Source of the DNA: Anaerolineales bacterium | GTDB lineage: Bacteria > Chloroflexota > Anaerolineae > Promineifilales > Promineifilaceae | DNA length: 30,715 nt | Assembly (NCBI GenBank): GCA_020432595.1 | Contig: JAGQGA010000005.1 | Span: 1 to 30,715, forward strand | Direction of reading: 5' to 3' | Shown: piece after piece, positions 12,001 to 17,333 of the stretch | How the letters are laid out: the number at the start of each line of letters is the position of its first letter | How positions within the stretch are numbered: position 1 is the first letter of the stretch | Position numbers and translations under genes: made by a program | The notes under the pieces: model-generated | The model's input: the letters and a program-made list of their open reading frames with translations, nothing else | Databases searched by the model: none | Told to the model about the DNA's origin: nothing

Positions 12001-12828
12001 GGCTAGTCTTTGTAACGTTTGTTGTCCCTCATTAAGCTTAAATCGCATAGTATAGAGTCCAGCTCCTGATGAAGTGAATATGAGTGCATGGCTTGTGCTA
12101 TCATATTGTGCATTTACTAGGGTTGGAATGGTGTTATCCTGATAAATTTCTAGTGTGAGATAGCCCTGACTCATCTGCTCCGTAGTTACTAAGCTTGTTA
12201 GGTTAATCTGCAATACCTCCCCTGGTTGAACACCATTACGTAATGTAAAACGCAACCGAGGATAATATCCCGTCCCACCACGGTATTGCCATTCGCCCTC
12301 AATTTCGGCTGGTACTGCCCTGTTTGGGTTGTCAACAAACCGAATACGCTCCCCAAGAATAGTTTGATTGGGCGTAAAGACGATATTGGTCTTTGTGTAC
12401 ATAGCATAGGGGAGACTGGGCGAAGAGGTTCGAAGGTAAGCATTCTGTGTACCTTTCTCCCAACCGATAATCTGAGCTTGGAATTTGGCAGCAATTTGTT
12501 CACCAGGGTTAAGGATGCTTATTTGTTGTGGTGTTGCCAACAAGGTCATGCCGCCTTCTAATTCAATGGTCACATCTTGTGCTGCCATATTGCCCGTATT
12601 GGTAACACTGACATCTACTTCTATTGTCTCTCCAATATAGCCTTGGCTTGCTACTGGTGAGGCTTTTATTCGCAATCTGGCGAATTGACGAGGGCTAGCT
12701 TGTACTGTATTAGCGGACAATAATAGCCATTGGCCTGACAATGCATCCGCAGCTACCGTTTGTAGCACCATGATAGCAATAGCAATAATGAACAAGGCAC
12801 GAAACTGCCGAACAACTTTTTTCCCCAT
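1..12828 (-). CDS. Giant secreted RHS/YD-repeat multidomain protein (3' end outside window)
   Basis: A single open frame of 4276 codons without a stop; frame continuity was checked at six points. The ATG at 12828 follows GAGG with 8 nt spacing. Order seen: signal peptide (1-30, hydrophobic ALFIIAIAIMVL); CARDB-like domain (about 45-135); SpvB/RHS-type start (about 300, TYNYPLLIPPGAAGFQPNLSLNY); YD repeats (about 1050-1640); YTPFPDYEEQ (about 1660); FnIII (about 1700-1780); DNRLRE domains at about 1813-1968, 2165-2320 and 2517-2673, separated by pairs of Ig/cadherin-like (Big_9) domains; seven FG-GAP repeats (DVNGDGYDDV type, 2784-3227); a parallel beta-helix (about 3322-3762); two PKD domains (about 3955-4115, WxFGDG); then the RHS-associated core (GGQVVATR, YVHGDHLGSATAL, FLPFGGYR, GFTGHKHNDDLGLVYMNARY). 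RHS shells usually encase a C-terminal toxin; here that tip is off the left edge. Exported surface or contact-dependent effector is an inference. Confidence 0.93.
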   Translation of the reverse strand, partial: MGKKVVRQFRALFIIAIAIMVLQTVAADALSGQWLLLSANTVQASPRQFARLRIKASPVASQGYIGETIEVDVSVTNTGNMAAQDVTIELEGGMTLLATPQQISILNPGEQIAAKFQAQIIGWEKGTQNAYLRTSSPSLPYAMYTKTNIVFTPNQTILGERIRFVDNPNRAVPAEIEGEWQYRGGTGYYPRLRFTLRNGVQPGEVLQINLTSLVTTEQMSQGYLTLEIYQDNTIPTLVNAQYDSTSHALIFTSSGAGLYTMRFKLNEGQQTLQRLAPETDPDMPVGWVPTFHEPTVAQFSGATTYNYPLLIPPGAAGFQPNLSLNYHSGGSNGIIDHYAQSDPFGWGWQLDGLMEVSQAVKFCNWNTKICPKNAYWGSDDHAHPGTIEFTLNIGGTGYELTHEDGVASNGYTGRYFLKGNSSIYVAYCGAPSPGLSAVPWACSDVDTDDGTVDGFASEVGHQTHTYWVVVTPENATYRLGYRAMSEQELFGDRGDGFLLETGEEMGSWNTGYGHALRWRVDKASDRFDNTIVYSYTEHDLPNSKLHTNPSYINQIDYGNNKITFHRAYRDGALGGIPPNDNPAPISWQVEYFDRIVIEAGSSSSNMGVVRSYELRWDWQKYGKQGTNGAPYPGVEQSAVCASQDTENYEGWKAGLLAGITELDKNGQNILGESDVWDGQGNLIGGATSTVSFGYIFLKTGDFDNSYPDIRCHPYMGKVFTIYGPPPSGGVANPTVTFDYDDAIAVKYNISTVTDNRVNPVKDKTVFDGMGASYQTTYTYDSADAHHVIYSVYPDSNGVEIFSGFQKVVSTVKENGVTHHSQTTVFAKQEKYGANQTYNDDWPLNGRILSVEIPGWQKATNTWGLHPVPNTQIVVLNQTQHQDFRGTGTTTTTIYSGYDAYGNPATVTENSPNAQRVTTTQYVQNINPAAGYWLVGLPWEVTTTIDGELASKMQYRYDGAGCGNPAGQVPTLGLVTAIDTYNNPAELGGGVPNPYYPPYSGGECSDAAWLTVHQGYGGAGGGSGQAWQLTSTTTPSGKITTSQWNSSNPVLLDSTTASGETTSFGYNASLPWLVSNVTYPDGNTSSYEYDSFGRLETSTTPSAAAGLPTTFVYNDTTSPLTIDMVQGGVTTTTTYDGIGRATTQAISGLHSSLGTIYTTMAYNVLGKVGCQSEPLNAPTTCHSLSQGEKTTFDYDVLGELGTTTDPDGNTTVRTPLSSVAWSVKDRKNQTTVYTYDGLGRLRAVAPPEGGATTYTYTRGDNLYQVIPPGDSSTTITMYYDMLGRKIKMEDPDMGTWLYQYDLDGNLRRQVDNAGQTLCFYYDNLNRLTDKTKPAGDCANDTPASGEPSLAHYTYYSSGSYRGLVQTITGGTGEGEFTDSFTYDGRDRLVSQTRQVGAHTPFVMGYSNYDALDRPGTMTYPDGSDQVTMSYDGQMAAGLSSTQAGTLVSNVLYNNRLQNEGFALGNGVAVDYGYHGADELFRLETLTYIGANGPLLDYTYSTYDNLGNIETLTSQVAGEAAADFQQFTYDALNRLDAASGSEPGYALAYTYDDIGNITSITGTDPLGTVNKSFDYTGDNKPHAVNSVGSDSFSYDANGNMEFRVDASGSYSQTFDVENRLVSVVNQNTGAETEFYYDADGIRILTIQCTGACDTNYSNEVSRTYTPFPDYEEQVNREAIQIVGPTPTPSAPVAPTNLDAVEISNGAQTAVYLTWTYSGDSNGVTYNVYRSSYNFASDNGELIAIGLTAPTYSDISGDLSIHRYRVTAVSTVGESDPSNIVPAGCTGTCPPETNYLFGKIRSNARRLSAPVQQTASTLNPVQDSHISSSSPTSTSGGSASTIRNRAGSPEYRVYLQFDLSSLSGSVQQATLRLYVTDGSNDGGSVYAVSNNYNSGSGPWTEAGLTYNNAPALGATPLDSLGAVSNGTWVELDVTSGVTTGGLVSFGMSNTSTDSAYFSSKEGSNPPELVVTTGSSGNQSPVAADDTTTATSEQATVMTVLANDSDPDGDTLTITAVFTPAHGTATHNGTTVTYTSATGYTGADSFTYTISDGNGGTDTATVNVTVQSGGGGNQSPTATDDTATATSEQATVMTVLTNDSDPDGDTLTITAVSNPAHGTATHNGTTVTYTSATGYTGADSFTYTISDGNGGTDTATVNVTVQSGGGTATTTLNPSGDTHVKDSSPTTNYSTESTFRNRAGSPEYRGHLQFDLSALSGSVQQATLRLYVTSGSSEGGDVYLVSNNYADGSGPWTEGGLIYNNAPALGSNLLGSLGVVSSGTWVELDVTSGVTTGGLVSFGMNPLTSSSVYFSSKEGSNPPQLVVATGSGGNQSPVAADDTTTATSEQATVMTVLANDSDPDGDPLTITAVSNPAHGTATHNGTTVTYTSTTGYTGADSFTYTISDGNGGTDTATVNVTVQSGGGGNQTPTATDDTATATSEQATVMTVLANDSDPDGDPLTITAVSNPAHGTATHNGTTVTYTSATGYTGADSFTYTISDGNGGTDTATVNVTVQSGGGTTTTTLNPAQDSHISSSSPTSTSGGSASTIRNRAGSPEYRVYLQFDLSSLSGSVQQATLQLYVTDGSDDGGDVYVVSNNYADGSGPWTENGLTYSNAPALGATPLDALGVVSNGTWVELDVTSGVTTGGLVSFGMSNSSTNSVYFYSKEGSNPPELVVTTAAAPTIVAQDDSAATTAGNPAQLSVLDNDTYPVGTPVTITITTAAIYGSVIVNGDHTITYTPVGNCLNGDDSFVYTLSDSAGNSDTATVTVTVTDSSAQAATTPVPTPDWQVEGAHGCARLGYSVALAGDVNGDGYDDVIVGSGRFTYAPGLGLDEPYFQTGFGSADLYLGSTTGLTTTPAWTVVDTQLESWFGWKVNGVGDVNGDGYDDVVVSARKYQVDGIIRGRVYVYYGSSTGLQTNADWIMDGEQDNSRFGHDIAAAGDVDGDGYDDILVSDNRYDVDGIPDAGKVYLFYGSATGLATRQNTPWVAYGEGSDDWFGYSIRRAGYLNELSTDINRYSDIVIGEYHVGSGDGGVSVYYGGANGPGNEADWTYEHSQGGTNLGTGMPAVDTAGDVNGDGYDDVIVGARLYQQTLSNEGRVDLFYGSSSGLAAVPAWTGYGGQESAAFGWSVAGTGDVNNDGYGDVLIGADQYDIANTNEGKAYLFLGSSQGPSDIPSWVASGTQYDARFGHTVGRAGDVDGDGWLDILIGQQQYDSGALIDRGRAVAYYAVGSGLTVSVQARDDSVTTTDDVAATVPVLANDVYGGNPTVTIDTPPSSGTATVNGDNSITYTPTLGVTGVVSLTYRLNEGAASDTAIVTITVEAGSALIVTNTADSGAGSLRQAILDANSLPDLQTIRFNIPTSDAGYDAVTGAFTIQPSTQLPTITDPVIIDGSSQPGASCDPFQPLIEIDGSLTSGAKGLYIAAGNSTIKGLIINWFEASIFLETGGNNVVQCNFLGTDVTGTVGLTNSSGLYVGIWMTNTNSNLIGGANPGEGNLISGFSTALYMFQSHNNIVQGSYFGTDVTGSAQIPNRLRGIYLRTSTGNLIGGNTGTTPGGACTGACNILSSANEGIGLLDGADNNQIKGNFIGTDRSGQVSFANRDAGIYISWSNYNVVGGATPSERNVVSGNGGLFFGAITVDTYVYSAWGSPHQAVGNQIVGNYIGTDSSGQLALPNGGDAGVLIASHGATTIGASDNVISNNRIAFNNSHGIVVQNNSSPFSSIASTGNRIENNEIFANENLGIDLGYDGVTNNDSLDTDNGANHLQNYPVLTYAVPGASETTVAGVLQTAANGSYTVELFNNSSCNSSGYGEGETFLQAVAVTTDAEGNGTFTTTVAQALALGQFVTATATDASGNTSEFSACVTVSDTVAVNAIDDAATTDNDVAVTVPVLANDSYGSSPTVAIESAPSSGTAVVNGDNTVTYTPQLGSGGVVTFTYSLSEGGVSDTALVTVTVVPPAAADFVGNPTAGAAPLTVVFSDDSTGNPTAWFWQFGDGTVSTEQDPTHVYTELGSYTVTLTVNNDGGTMSVTKVDYITVTLGAPVANFSTTPISGTVPLTVTLTDLSTGQPTSWAWEFGDGATATVQHPSHTYSAAGTYTVTLTVSNTLGSDTATGTVTVLNSVANTAKVVRRISYRFGGQVVATRVVAEDAQGQLIDNPAFTGLFYVHGDHLGSATALSYGQDRPTLQGTLVPDSVARFLPFGGYRGAKPQTNPAVSDRGFTGHKHNDDLGLVYMNARYFVPGIGRFASADTIIPDPMNPQGFNRYSYGYNNPVNLVDL
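4829..6950 (-). repeat. Intragenic composite repeat (DNRLRE plus two Ig-like domains), period 1056 bp
   Basis: The same anchor (gggttgc, start of the VVTT/VVAT linker) occurs at 6944, 5888 and 4829, spacings 1056 and 1059 bp. The Ig-like parts at about 5296-5565 and 6353-6620 share a stretch of roughly 180 bp with almost no differences. Each full unit carries two AACGGCCGTT palindromes at the same place (5449/6505 and 5734/6790). Near identity at DNA level points to recent duplication or gene conversion inside the giant RHS gene. Confidence 0.9.
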
Positions 12829-13399
12829 GATGGTTTCCTCAGGCATGAATAGCAAACAATACGTTGTAATAAACGCATTTATTTCTATTCAATTGAGTCG
12901 TTCTCACTGGAAATCAATGAGCCGGAACGACTGAGCAACACTCTCTAATGGGGCAAATTCTAGGAAGAAAACGTTCCAAAATCGTTTTACGATCTATGAA
13001 AAGCATAAAAGCAACATGAAAGAGACACGACTTTCATTAACGAGACACAACAAGATGTGCATAAGATTAAATTTTTCAATGGCTTGTGCTAATGATTTTC
13101 TCTACCAAGGTCTATTGCAGAACGTTCGGCACCTATCCGACCCAAACGCGAATGGGCTGCTTCTTTTCTGGGGGATATAATGAGCACCATCCCGCACAAA
13201 AATTTTTGCAAGCGAGTGCCAAGCTAATTTGAACCATGCTGAATTTATCCTAAAAAAACGGCCGTTTAAATAAACAAATCCCCCACCGGCCGCAATGTGC
13301 CATTTTTGCCGCTTTCGCCACACAATGTTGTATAATAAACTGGTCTAACGATTCTACGTATGAAATATTGTTGTTGTTACCGTTTAATTGTACATTTTT
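12829..13399. other. Gene-free spacer between RHS gene and recombinase
   Basis: About 570 bp, AT-richer than its flanks, between divergently transcribed genes. It holds the leader of the RHS gene (ribosome site GAGG at the left end), one AACGGCCGTT copy (13257-13266) and the recombinase promoter region. No supported gene; the open frames here show no recognisable motif. Confidence 0.6.
13306..13336 (+). promoter_or_regulatory. Possible promoter of the serine recombinase gene
   Basis: A perfect -10 box TATAAT at 13331-13336, with a weak -35 candidate TTGCCG at 13306-13311 (19 bp spacing). It lies 63 bp upstream of the recombinase ATG. The -10 box is convincing, the -35 is not. Confidence 0.45.
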
Positions 13400-13999
13400 A
13401 TGAAAATTGGCTACGCACGTGTCAGTACTAAAAACCAAGACCTCTCGCTTCAGCTAGATGCGCTGGAAAAAATAGGCTGCCAGAAAATCTACCAAGAAAA
13501 AATAACAGGGACCACCCGCGAACGGCCGCAGCTCAAAAAACTGCTAGAACAACTCCGTGAAGGCGATGTTGTTGTTGTTTGGAAATTGGACAGGTTGGCG
13601 CGGTCGCTAAAGGATTTGGTTAATTTGGTCAATGAGATTCAAGAGAAAGGGGTAGGGCTACAAAGTTTGAATGACCACATTGACACGACTACACCACAAG
13701 GCAAGTTAACCTTTCACTTGTTTGCAGCTTTGGCTGAGTTTGAACGGGACATTATTCGGGAACGAACCAATGCGGGGCTGGCGGCCGCCCGCGCTCGTGG
13801 CCGTGTTGGCGGAAGACCAAAAGGTCTATCCAAAAAAGCTCAGCACACAGCAATTATTGCCGAAAATCTTTACTTGGAGCAGAAGCTCACGGTCAACGAA
13901 ATTTGTGAACAGCTCTCCATTTCCAGGGGGACGCTCTACAATTATTTGCGACATCGCGGGGTTGAGCTGGGGGCTGCTCGTGGCTCCACAGCAAATTAG
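13400..13999 (+). CDS. Serine recombinase, resolvase/invertase family
   Basis: A 199-aa small serine recombinase of normal family length. The ATG at 13400 gives MKIGYARVST, the canonical N-terminus, with the nucleophilic serine at residue 9; an in-frame TTG four codons upstream is less likely. Family motifs are present: VVVWKLDRLARSLKDL, FHLFAALAEFERDIIRERT, the long E-helix, then GRVGGRPKGLS leading to a C-terminal helix-turn-helix (LTVNEICEQLSISRGTLYNYLR). Such enzymes catalyse site-specific strand exchange at short inverted sites through a 5'-phosphoserine link. Inference: it belongs to the mobile island that also carries the toxin-antitoxin genes, as a resolvase, invertase or transposon recombinase. 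No paired crossover sites were identified, so the substrate is unknown. Confidence 0.93.
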   Translation: MKIGYARVSTKNQDLSLQLDALEKIGCQKIYQEKITGTTRERPQLKKLLEQLREGDVVVVWKLDRLARSLKDLVNLVNEIQEKGVGLQSLNDHIDTTTPQGKLTFHLFAALAEFERDIIRERTNAGLAAARARGRVGGRPKGLSKKAQHTAIIAENLYLEQKLTVNEICEQLSISRGTLYNYLRHRGVELGAARGSTAN

Positions 14000-14003
14000 C
14001 CAG

Positions 14004-14033
14004 TTGATTTTATGTCATACGATGTATTACAAT
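14004..14033 (+). promoter_or_regulatory. Promoter of brnT-like operon (probably leaderless)
   Basis: TTGATT at 14004-14009 and TACAAT at 14028-14033, spacing 18 bp. Transcription would begin around 14039-14041, at the ATG of the toxin, and no Shine-Dalgarno sequence lies in front of that ATG. The same block, diverged, precedes the second copy (TTAATT, TAAAAT). Confidence 0.55.
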
Positions 14034-14040
14034 ATGCTTA

Positions 14041-14340
14041 ATGCAAAGCATTGAGATTGTCATCATCGAACTCCTTTGGGACGACTGGAATATTGAGCAT
14101 ATTGCTCGTCATGATGTTGTCCCCGATGAGGTTGAGCTATCACTGACCGATGAACACGCTGTCTTTCTCAAAGCAAAGGAAAATCGCGTCATGGTTCTTG
14201 GCCGCGCCGGTGACAGGCTCATCTCAACTGTCATGAATGAGCAGGCTACCAAAGGGCAGTACTATGTCATCACTGCCCGCGATATGTCGAAAAAAGAGCG
14301 TGCTTTTTATCGAGCACAGAAAGGGAAACATGATGAGTGA
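14041..14340 (+). CDS. BrnT-like ribonuclease toxin of type II toxin-antitoxin pair
   Basis: A 99-aa protein with the BrnT pattern: LLWDDWNIEHIARHDVVPDEVE near the N-terminus, then a beta-sheet core (ENRVMVLGRAGDRLISTVM) and YYVITARDMSKKERAFYR at the C-terminus. BrnT toxins are RelE-like ribonucleases blocked by the antitoxin encoded just downstream, the same order as here. Its stop overlaps the antitoxin start by about 11 bp, so translation is probably coupled. The ATG lies at or near the predicted transcription start and lacks a ribosome site. Placed directly after the recombinase, it may stabilise the island. Family assignment is good; activity is inferred. Confidence 0.82.
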   Translation: MQSIEIVIIELLWDDWNIEHIARHDVVPDEVELSLTDEHAVFLKAKENRVMVLGRAGDRLISTVMNEQATKGQYYVITARDMSKKERAFYRAQKGKHDE

Positions 14341-14608
14341 AAAAAGCATCCCCATTTTTGCCTCAGTAAAAGAAGAAGCTGAGTTTTGGGATACCCATGA
14401 CATCACTGATTATTTGGGTGAGCTTGAGATTGCCGAGGGGGTTTACACGCCCAAACTAGGCGAGAAGAAAGCAGTTATGACTATTCGCATTGCTTCCTCT
14501 CTTAAAGAGCAAGTTGATATGGTCGCGCAAAGCTATGATATTTCTTCATCGTCCCTGCTGAGAATGTGGATTGTTGATAAGCTAAGGGCTTATCAACACG
14601 GTAGATAG
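14330..14608 (+). CDS. BrnA/CopG-like antitoxin, copy 1
   Basis: A 92-aa partner of the upstream toxin. The tandem ATG ATG at 14330/14333 is preceded by AAAGGGA, a good ribosome site, and overlaps the end of the toxin gene. The N-terminal half carries EEAEFWDTHDITDYLG, typical of CopG-type antitoxins (PF12441). The C-terminal half, KKAVMTIRIASSLKEQVDMVAQSY followed by DISSSSLLRMWI, looks like a ribbon-helix-helix DNA-binding unit, so it probably represses its own promoter as well as neutralising the toxin. It differs from copy 2 at 6 of 92 residues. Confidence 0.85.
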   Translation: MMSEKSIPIFASVKEEAEFWDTHDITDYLGELEIAEGVYTPKLGEKKAVMTIRIASSLKEQVDMVAQSYDISSSSLLRMWIVDKLRAYQHGR

Positions 14609-15170
14609 GGTAAAAACTATAGCATCTACCCAAGCCAAGCTAGGGAACAACACATTTTATCATTGTACGAGAGAACAATGGGATGTTGGCCTCATTATCT
14701 CTCACGAGCAATGGGCACATTCTCCTCACAAATCATTCTTCGAGTTACGCCATAAGATACCTATAGAGAGGCGACGCAATGAAGATTATATGGCTCGTAG
14801 AAAAGCTGAAATTCTGCTAGAAAACCATCGAACTACACAATATCCTAATTTGCCTAGCCGAGCAGAAGCAATATTTTTGTGTAGAGTACGAGCAGATTTA
14901 GAACATTGGGTCAGCGTGAACCGGCCTTTCGTCTATAGATTAGAGGCCACCACAATAGTGTCTATGAGTACTCATTATATCGTTTGGTACAACTATTTGG
15001 TCAGAACCTTCAAGGAGCCGTCCCGCGAAATCTTTAGCAATAACATTATTGAAGAACGCGCTCAGTGTGCAAATGCCTATTGGGGAAGCGTTTCTCCAGC
15101 AAAGTTCAATGGAGAACTAAAACAAGAAACATTGTTTATAGGTAGCTTGACCGTTGTTGGCACTGATTAA
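14586..15170 (+). pseudogene. DUF2441-like reading frame lacking a normal start codon
   Basis: An open frame with no ATG, GTG or TTG before 14790, yet protein-like sequence begins about 45 codons earlier: NTFYHCTREQWDVG, then EQWAHSPHKSFFELR, and further on YPNLPSRAEAIFLCRV and FVYRLEAT. This layout resembles DUF2441 proteins (FYH near the start, YPxxPSRxxxxF in the middle). An ATA at 14619, where a start would be expected, may be a mutated ATG; otherwise only an N-terminally truncated 126-aa product from 14790 is possible. The FYH...YRLEA pattern is loosely like ADP-ribosyltransferase folds, which is speculative. It lies between the two BrnTA copies and runs off the end of the antitoxin gene. 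Confidence 0.5.
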
Positions 15171-15587
15171 CCAAGTTTCTGGAAGGTTCCTTCTCATAAC
15201 TAGCATTGTACCGCTTTTGAAAGGCTTTTGGCAGTGGCTAGGCTGTGTTTTGGGGTCGCCCACGGCATGGGATAACTATTCGCTTCTATCTGTTGCTGTT
15301 ATGCTTGAGCTTGTGCAGCTTGGGTGCGGCAATCTTCAATCGCCAGTTCAATCCGTGTCCTAGGGGAAATGGGAATCTTGGGGTGTGGGTCTACGCCAAA
15401 CTTGGGTATCTCCCGTTGTGAGGACACTTCCAAATGGCGTGGCTACGACTGCGGCTATTTATTAAATCACCGGTAAACCAATGTGTCTGAGAGGATGCCT
15501 TTTCACCGCCCATAGGCTATCAGCGTACCAAATGTGCCTACCCAATATCAGCCTATCAAGAATCCTTCTTTCTTTTTTGGGCGACGT
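15171..15587. other. Spacer without a supported gene
   Basis: About 415 bp between the DUF2441-like frame and the PIN toxin gene. Only short open frames without recognisable motifs occur on either strand. It may be gene remnant; a 42-codon minus-strand frame ending at 15299 looks mildly protein-like but has no ribosome site. Confidence 0.4.
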
Positions 15588-16013
15588 TTACATTCCGAGG
15601 TCTAACATCGCTTTGAACGTTGCGGCCGTCACAATTTTAACGCCTTGGTACTCACTAATGGGTAATAGGTGTTTTTTATCCCCTGTGACCAGATAGGTGG
15701 CACCACCAGCAACGGCACATTCGATATAGCGGTTATCACTCTCATCCTCACTTACGCTAAGACGGGCATGAGGAGTGATTAAGATGGCCTCCTTTTCTAA
15801 TAACTGGATGTACGTTTCTATCTCGGTTTCCGTTAGTTGATGAAGTTGCCGCAATTTTGGGTATCGGATAACTCTGGCTATCTCCTGCAAAATCTCGGGG
15901 GAGATAAGCAAGGTAAAAGCTTCTTCGCGCCAAAGTTGCAGCAGCTGATTCGGCAGCCCACGCCGACTGATTAAAGCACTGATGATAATATTGGCATCAA
16001 GGACGACTCTCAT
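15588..16013 (-). CDS. PIN-domain toxin of type II toxin-antitoxin system
   Basis: A 141-aa PIN_3-family protein (annotated elsewhere as putative toxin component, PIN family). Expected acidic residues are present: MRVVLDANIIISAL at the N-terminus (first Asp of the metal site), SPEILQEI (Glu), SVSEDESDNRYIECA (Asp cluster) and YLVTGDKKHL (last Asp). PIN toxins are Mg2+-dependent ribonucleases, usually cutting tRNA, rRNA or mRNA. Its ATG overlaps the antitoxin stop as ATGA (16010-16013), so the two are co-translated, antitoxin first. It is encoded opposite to the surrounding BrnTA copies. Confidence 0.93.
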   Translation of the reverse strand: MRVVLDANIIISALISRRGLPNQLLQLWREEAFTLLISPEILQEIARVIRYPKLRQLHQLTETEIETYIQLLEKEAILITPHARLSVSEDESDNRYIECAVAGGATYLVTGDKKHLLPISEYQGVKIVTAATFKAMLDLGM

Positions 16014-16300
16014 TTGAACTCTGCGTTAGATGTTTCATTCCGAACTGCGTTTTGTGCTTCTAAAACCAAAGCCATCACGTCATCTTCGCTTAAGTCATCA
16101 TTCCCTTCCTGGGCCTTGGTTATTAGCTCAAAAAGACGTTCTCTATCTTTTTTCCAGCCTTCGTAAATATCTAAGGGAACAATAGCCACGGCTGGCTTGC
16201 CTCGTCGCTGCACAATATATTTTGTATTTTGAAATTGTATTTCATCAAAGACAGTCCCTAGCGTTTCCCTCAATTCGCTTATCCCAAGAATTTTTTCCAT
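16010..16300 (-). CDS. Phd/YefM-type antitoxin
   Basis: A 96-aa protein with the Phd/YefM DNA-binding N-terminus: MEKILGISELRETLGTVFDEIQ, then YIVQRRGKPAVAIVPLDIYE. The acidic C-terminus (about residues 56-96) should wrap the PIN toxin. The ATG at 16300 is chosen because GAGGGG lies 11 nt upstream and family members start at this point; the open frame extends further upstream through the promoter region. It probably binds the palindromes in front of it and represses the pair. Confidence 0.88.
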   Translation of the reverse strand: MEKILGISELRETLGTVFDEIQFQNTKYIVQRRGKPAVAIVPLDIYEGWKKDRERLFELITKAQEGNDDLSEDDVMALVLEAQNAVRNETSNAEFK

Positions 16301-16333
16301 GGTAATTGATACCCCTCTTTGCTTCATAACCGC

Positions 16334-16389
16334 TTTTGTACAATTTAAATGGTTTGTACAAAATAGCATGTTTAGGTGCAATTTGTCAA
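16334..16389 (-). promoter_or_regulatory. Promoter and probable autorepressor operator of the Phd/PIN operon
   Basis: On the minus strand, TTGACA (16389-16384) and TATTTT (16365-16360) are 18 bp apart. Two copies of the palindrome TTGTACAA lie at 16354-16361 and 16336-16343, 18 bp apart (about two helical turns). The first overlaps the -10 box. This is the usual geometry for Phd/YefM autoregulation. Confidence 0.7.
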
Positions 16390-16451
16390 TATGGGGTTCT
16401 TTCGGCAGCCAATTAGCCAGTTAATTTCACGTCATACGTAAAATACACCTA

Positions 16452-16620
16452 ATGCAAAGCATTGAGATTGTCATCACCAAACTCCTTTGGGACGATTGAA
16501 TATTGAGCATATTGCTCGTCATGATGTTGTCCCCGATGAGGTTGAGCTATCGCTGCCCGTGACATGTCGAAAAAAGAGCGTGCTTTTTATCGATCACAGA
16601 AAGGGAAACATGATGAGTGA
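16452..16620 (+). pseudogene. Inactivated BrnT-like toxin, copy 2
   Basis: Aligned to copy 1, the ATG is kept but a 1-bp deletion (gacgactggaat became gacgattgaat) makes codon 16 a TGA. In addition, 130 bp are missing between two atcactg direct repeats that are still visible in copy 1 (14139-14145 and 14269-14275). The C-terminal catalytic part survives only as a fragment next to the antitoxin gene. Confidence 0.92.
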
Positions 16621-16888
16621 AAAAAGCATCCCCATTTTTGCCTCAGTTAAAGAAGAAGCTGAATTTTGGGACACTCATGACATCACTGATTATTTGGGTG
16701 AGTTTGAGATTGCTGAGGGAGTCTATACCCCCAAGCCAGGCGAGAAGAAAGCAGTCAAGACTATTCGCATTCCTTCCTCGCTTAAAGAGCAAGTTGATAT
16801 GGTTGCCAAAAGCTACGACATTTCTTCATCGTCCCTGCTACGAATGTGGATTGTTGATAAGCTGAGGGCTTATCAACACGGTCAATAA
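16610..16888 (+). CDS. BrnA/CopG-like antitoxin, copy 2 (orphan)
   Basis: 92 aa, intact, with the same tandem ATG and AAAGGGA ribosome site as copy 1 and six amino-acid differences from it (including L to P, M to K and A to P). With its own toxin destroyed it is an orphan antitoxin that could still neutralise the toxin of copy 1 or act as repressor. Retention of an intact antitoxin beside a dead toxin is the pattern expected if toxin loss is tolerated and antitoxin loss is not. Confidence 0.85.
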   Translation: MMSEKSIPIFASVKEEAEFWDTHDITDYLGEFEIAEGVYTPKPGEKKAVKTIRIPSSLKEQVDMVAKSYDISSSSLLRMWIVDKLRAYQHGQ

Positions 16889-17333
16889 AGGATATTGCCC
16901 AGAATCCCAATAGTAAAACCTGCTGGTAATAGAGGTTGAAGAAACTTGCCGCTTCCTTATTTTCCCAGAGTATTTGGCGCAGATGGGGAACAAACAGGAG
17001 ACGCAAAAGTCAAAAATAGAGAACTGCGCTTTTTACGCCGAAGTGTTACTTCCATGTGGCTTCCTATCGCCAAGGTTTGACTTGTTGGGCACGTTCAACT
17101 TCCTCTAGCAGTTTGAGATTGAGGTCTGTCAAATAGCACCCGCAAATGCACCATCCATTTACGGCAATAGTGTGCCACTTGTTTACGGTCATGATGTACC
17201 AGCCGCATGAGTTCCATATCAGTGTGGGTGAATTTGGGTAAAGGTGAGCGCATCTTGTTGAGATTGTACCATTTTGCAGAGGGGAGAAAACGGCCGTTTT
17301 TTGGGTTCTGTATCCGGGAGGCTAGTGGGAGAA
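16889..17333. other. Spacer without a supported gene; one AACGGCCGTT copy
   Basis: About 445 bp at the junction between the toxin-antitoxin island and the minus-strand cluster. An 80-codon frame and an overlapping 41-codon frame exist on the minus strand, but neither has a ribosome site or recognisable motif. The palindrome AACGGCCGTT lies at 17289-17298. Confidence 0.4.

Larger units (their letters stand above)
13994..14608 (+). repeat. Direct repeat copy 1 (promoter plus brnTA-like operon)
   Basis: This stretch, from aattagccagtt through the end of the antitoxin gene, recurs in the same orientation at 16411-16888. The second copy is shorter because of a 130-bp and a 1-bp deletion in the toxin. 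Recombination between the copies would remove about 2.4 kb, including the PIN/Phd pair. Confidence 0.9.
16411..16888 (+). repeat. Direct repeat copy 2 (decayed brnTA-like operon)
   Basis: Second copy of the 13994-14608 segment in the same orientation. Promoter and antitoxin are retained, while the toxin has lost 131 bp. Confidence 0.9.

Noticed and set aside
13400..13999. IS607-type or large serine integrase
   Set aside because: The catalytic domain is N-terminal with a short C-terminal HTH and 199 aa, matching small resolvases/invertases.
15299..15427. Minus-strand 42-codon GTG frame (IPKFGVDPHPKIPISPRTRI)
   Set aside because: Mildly protein-like, but no ribosome site and no recognisable family; possibly a gene remnant.
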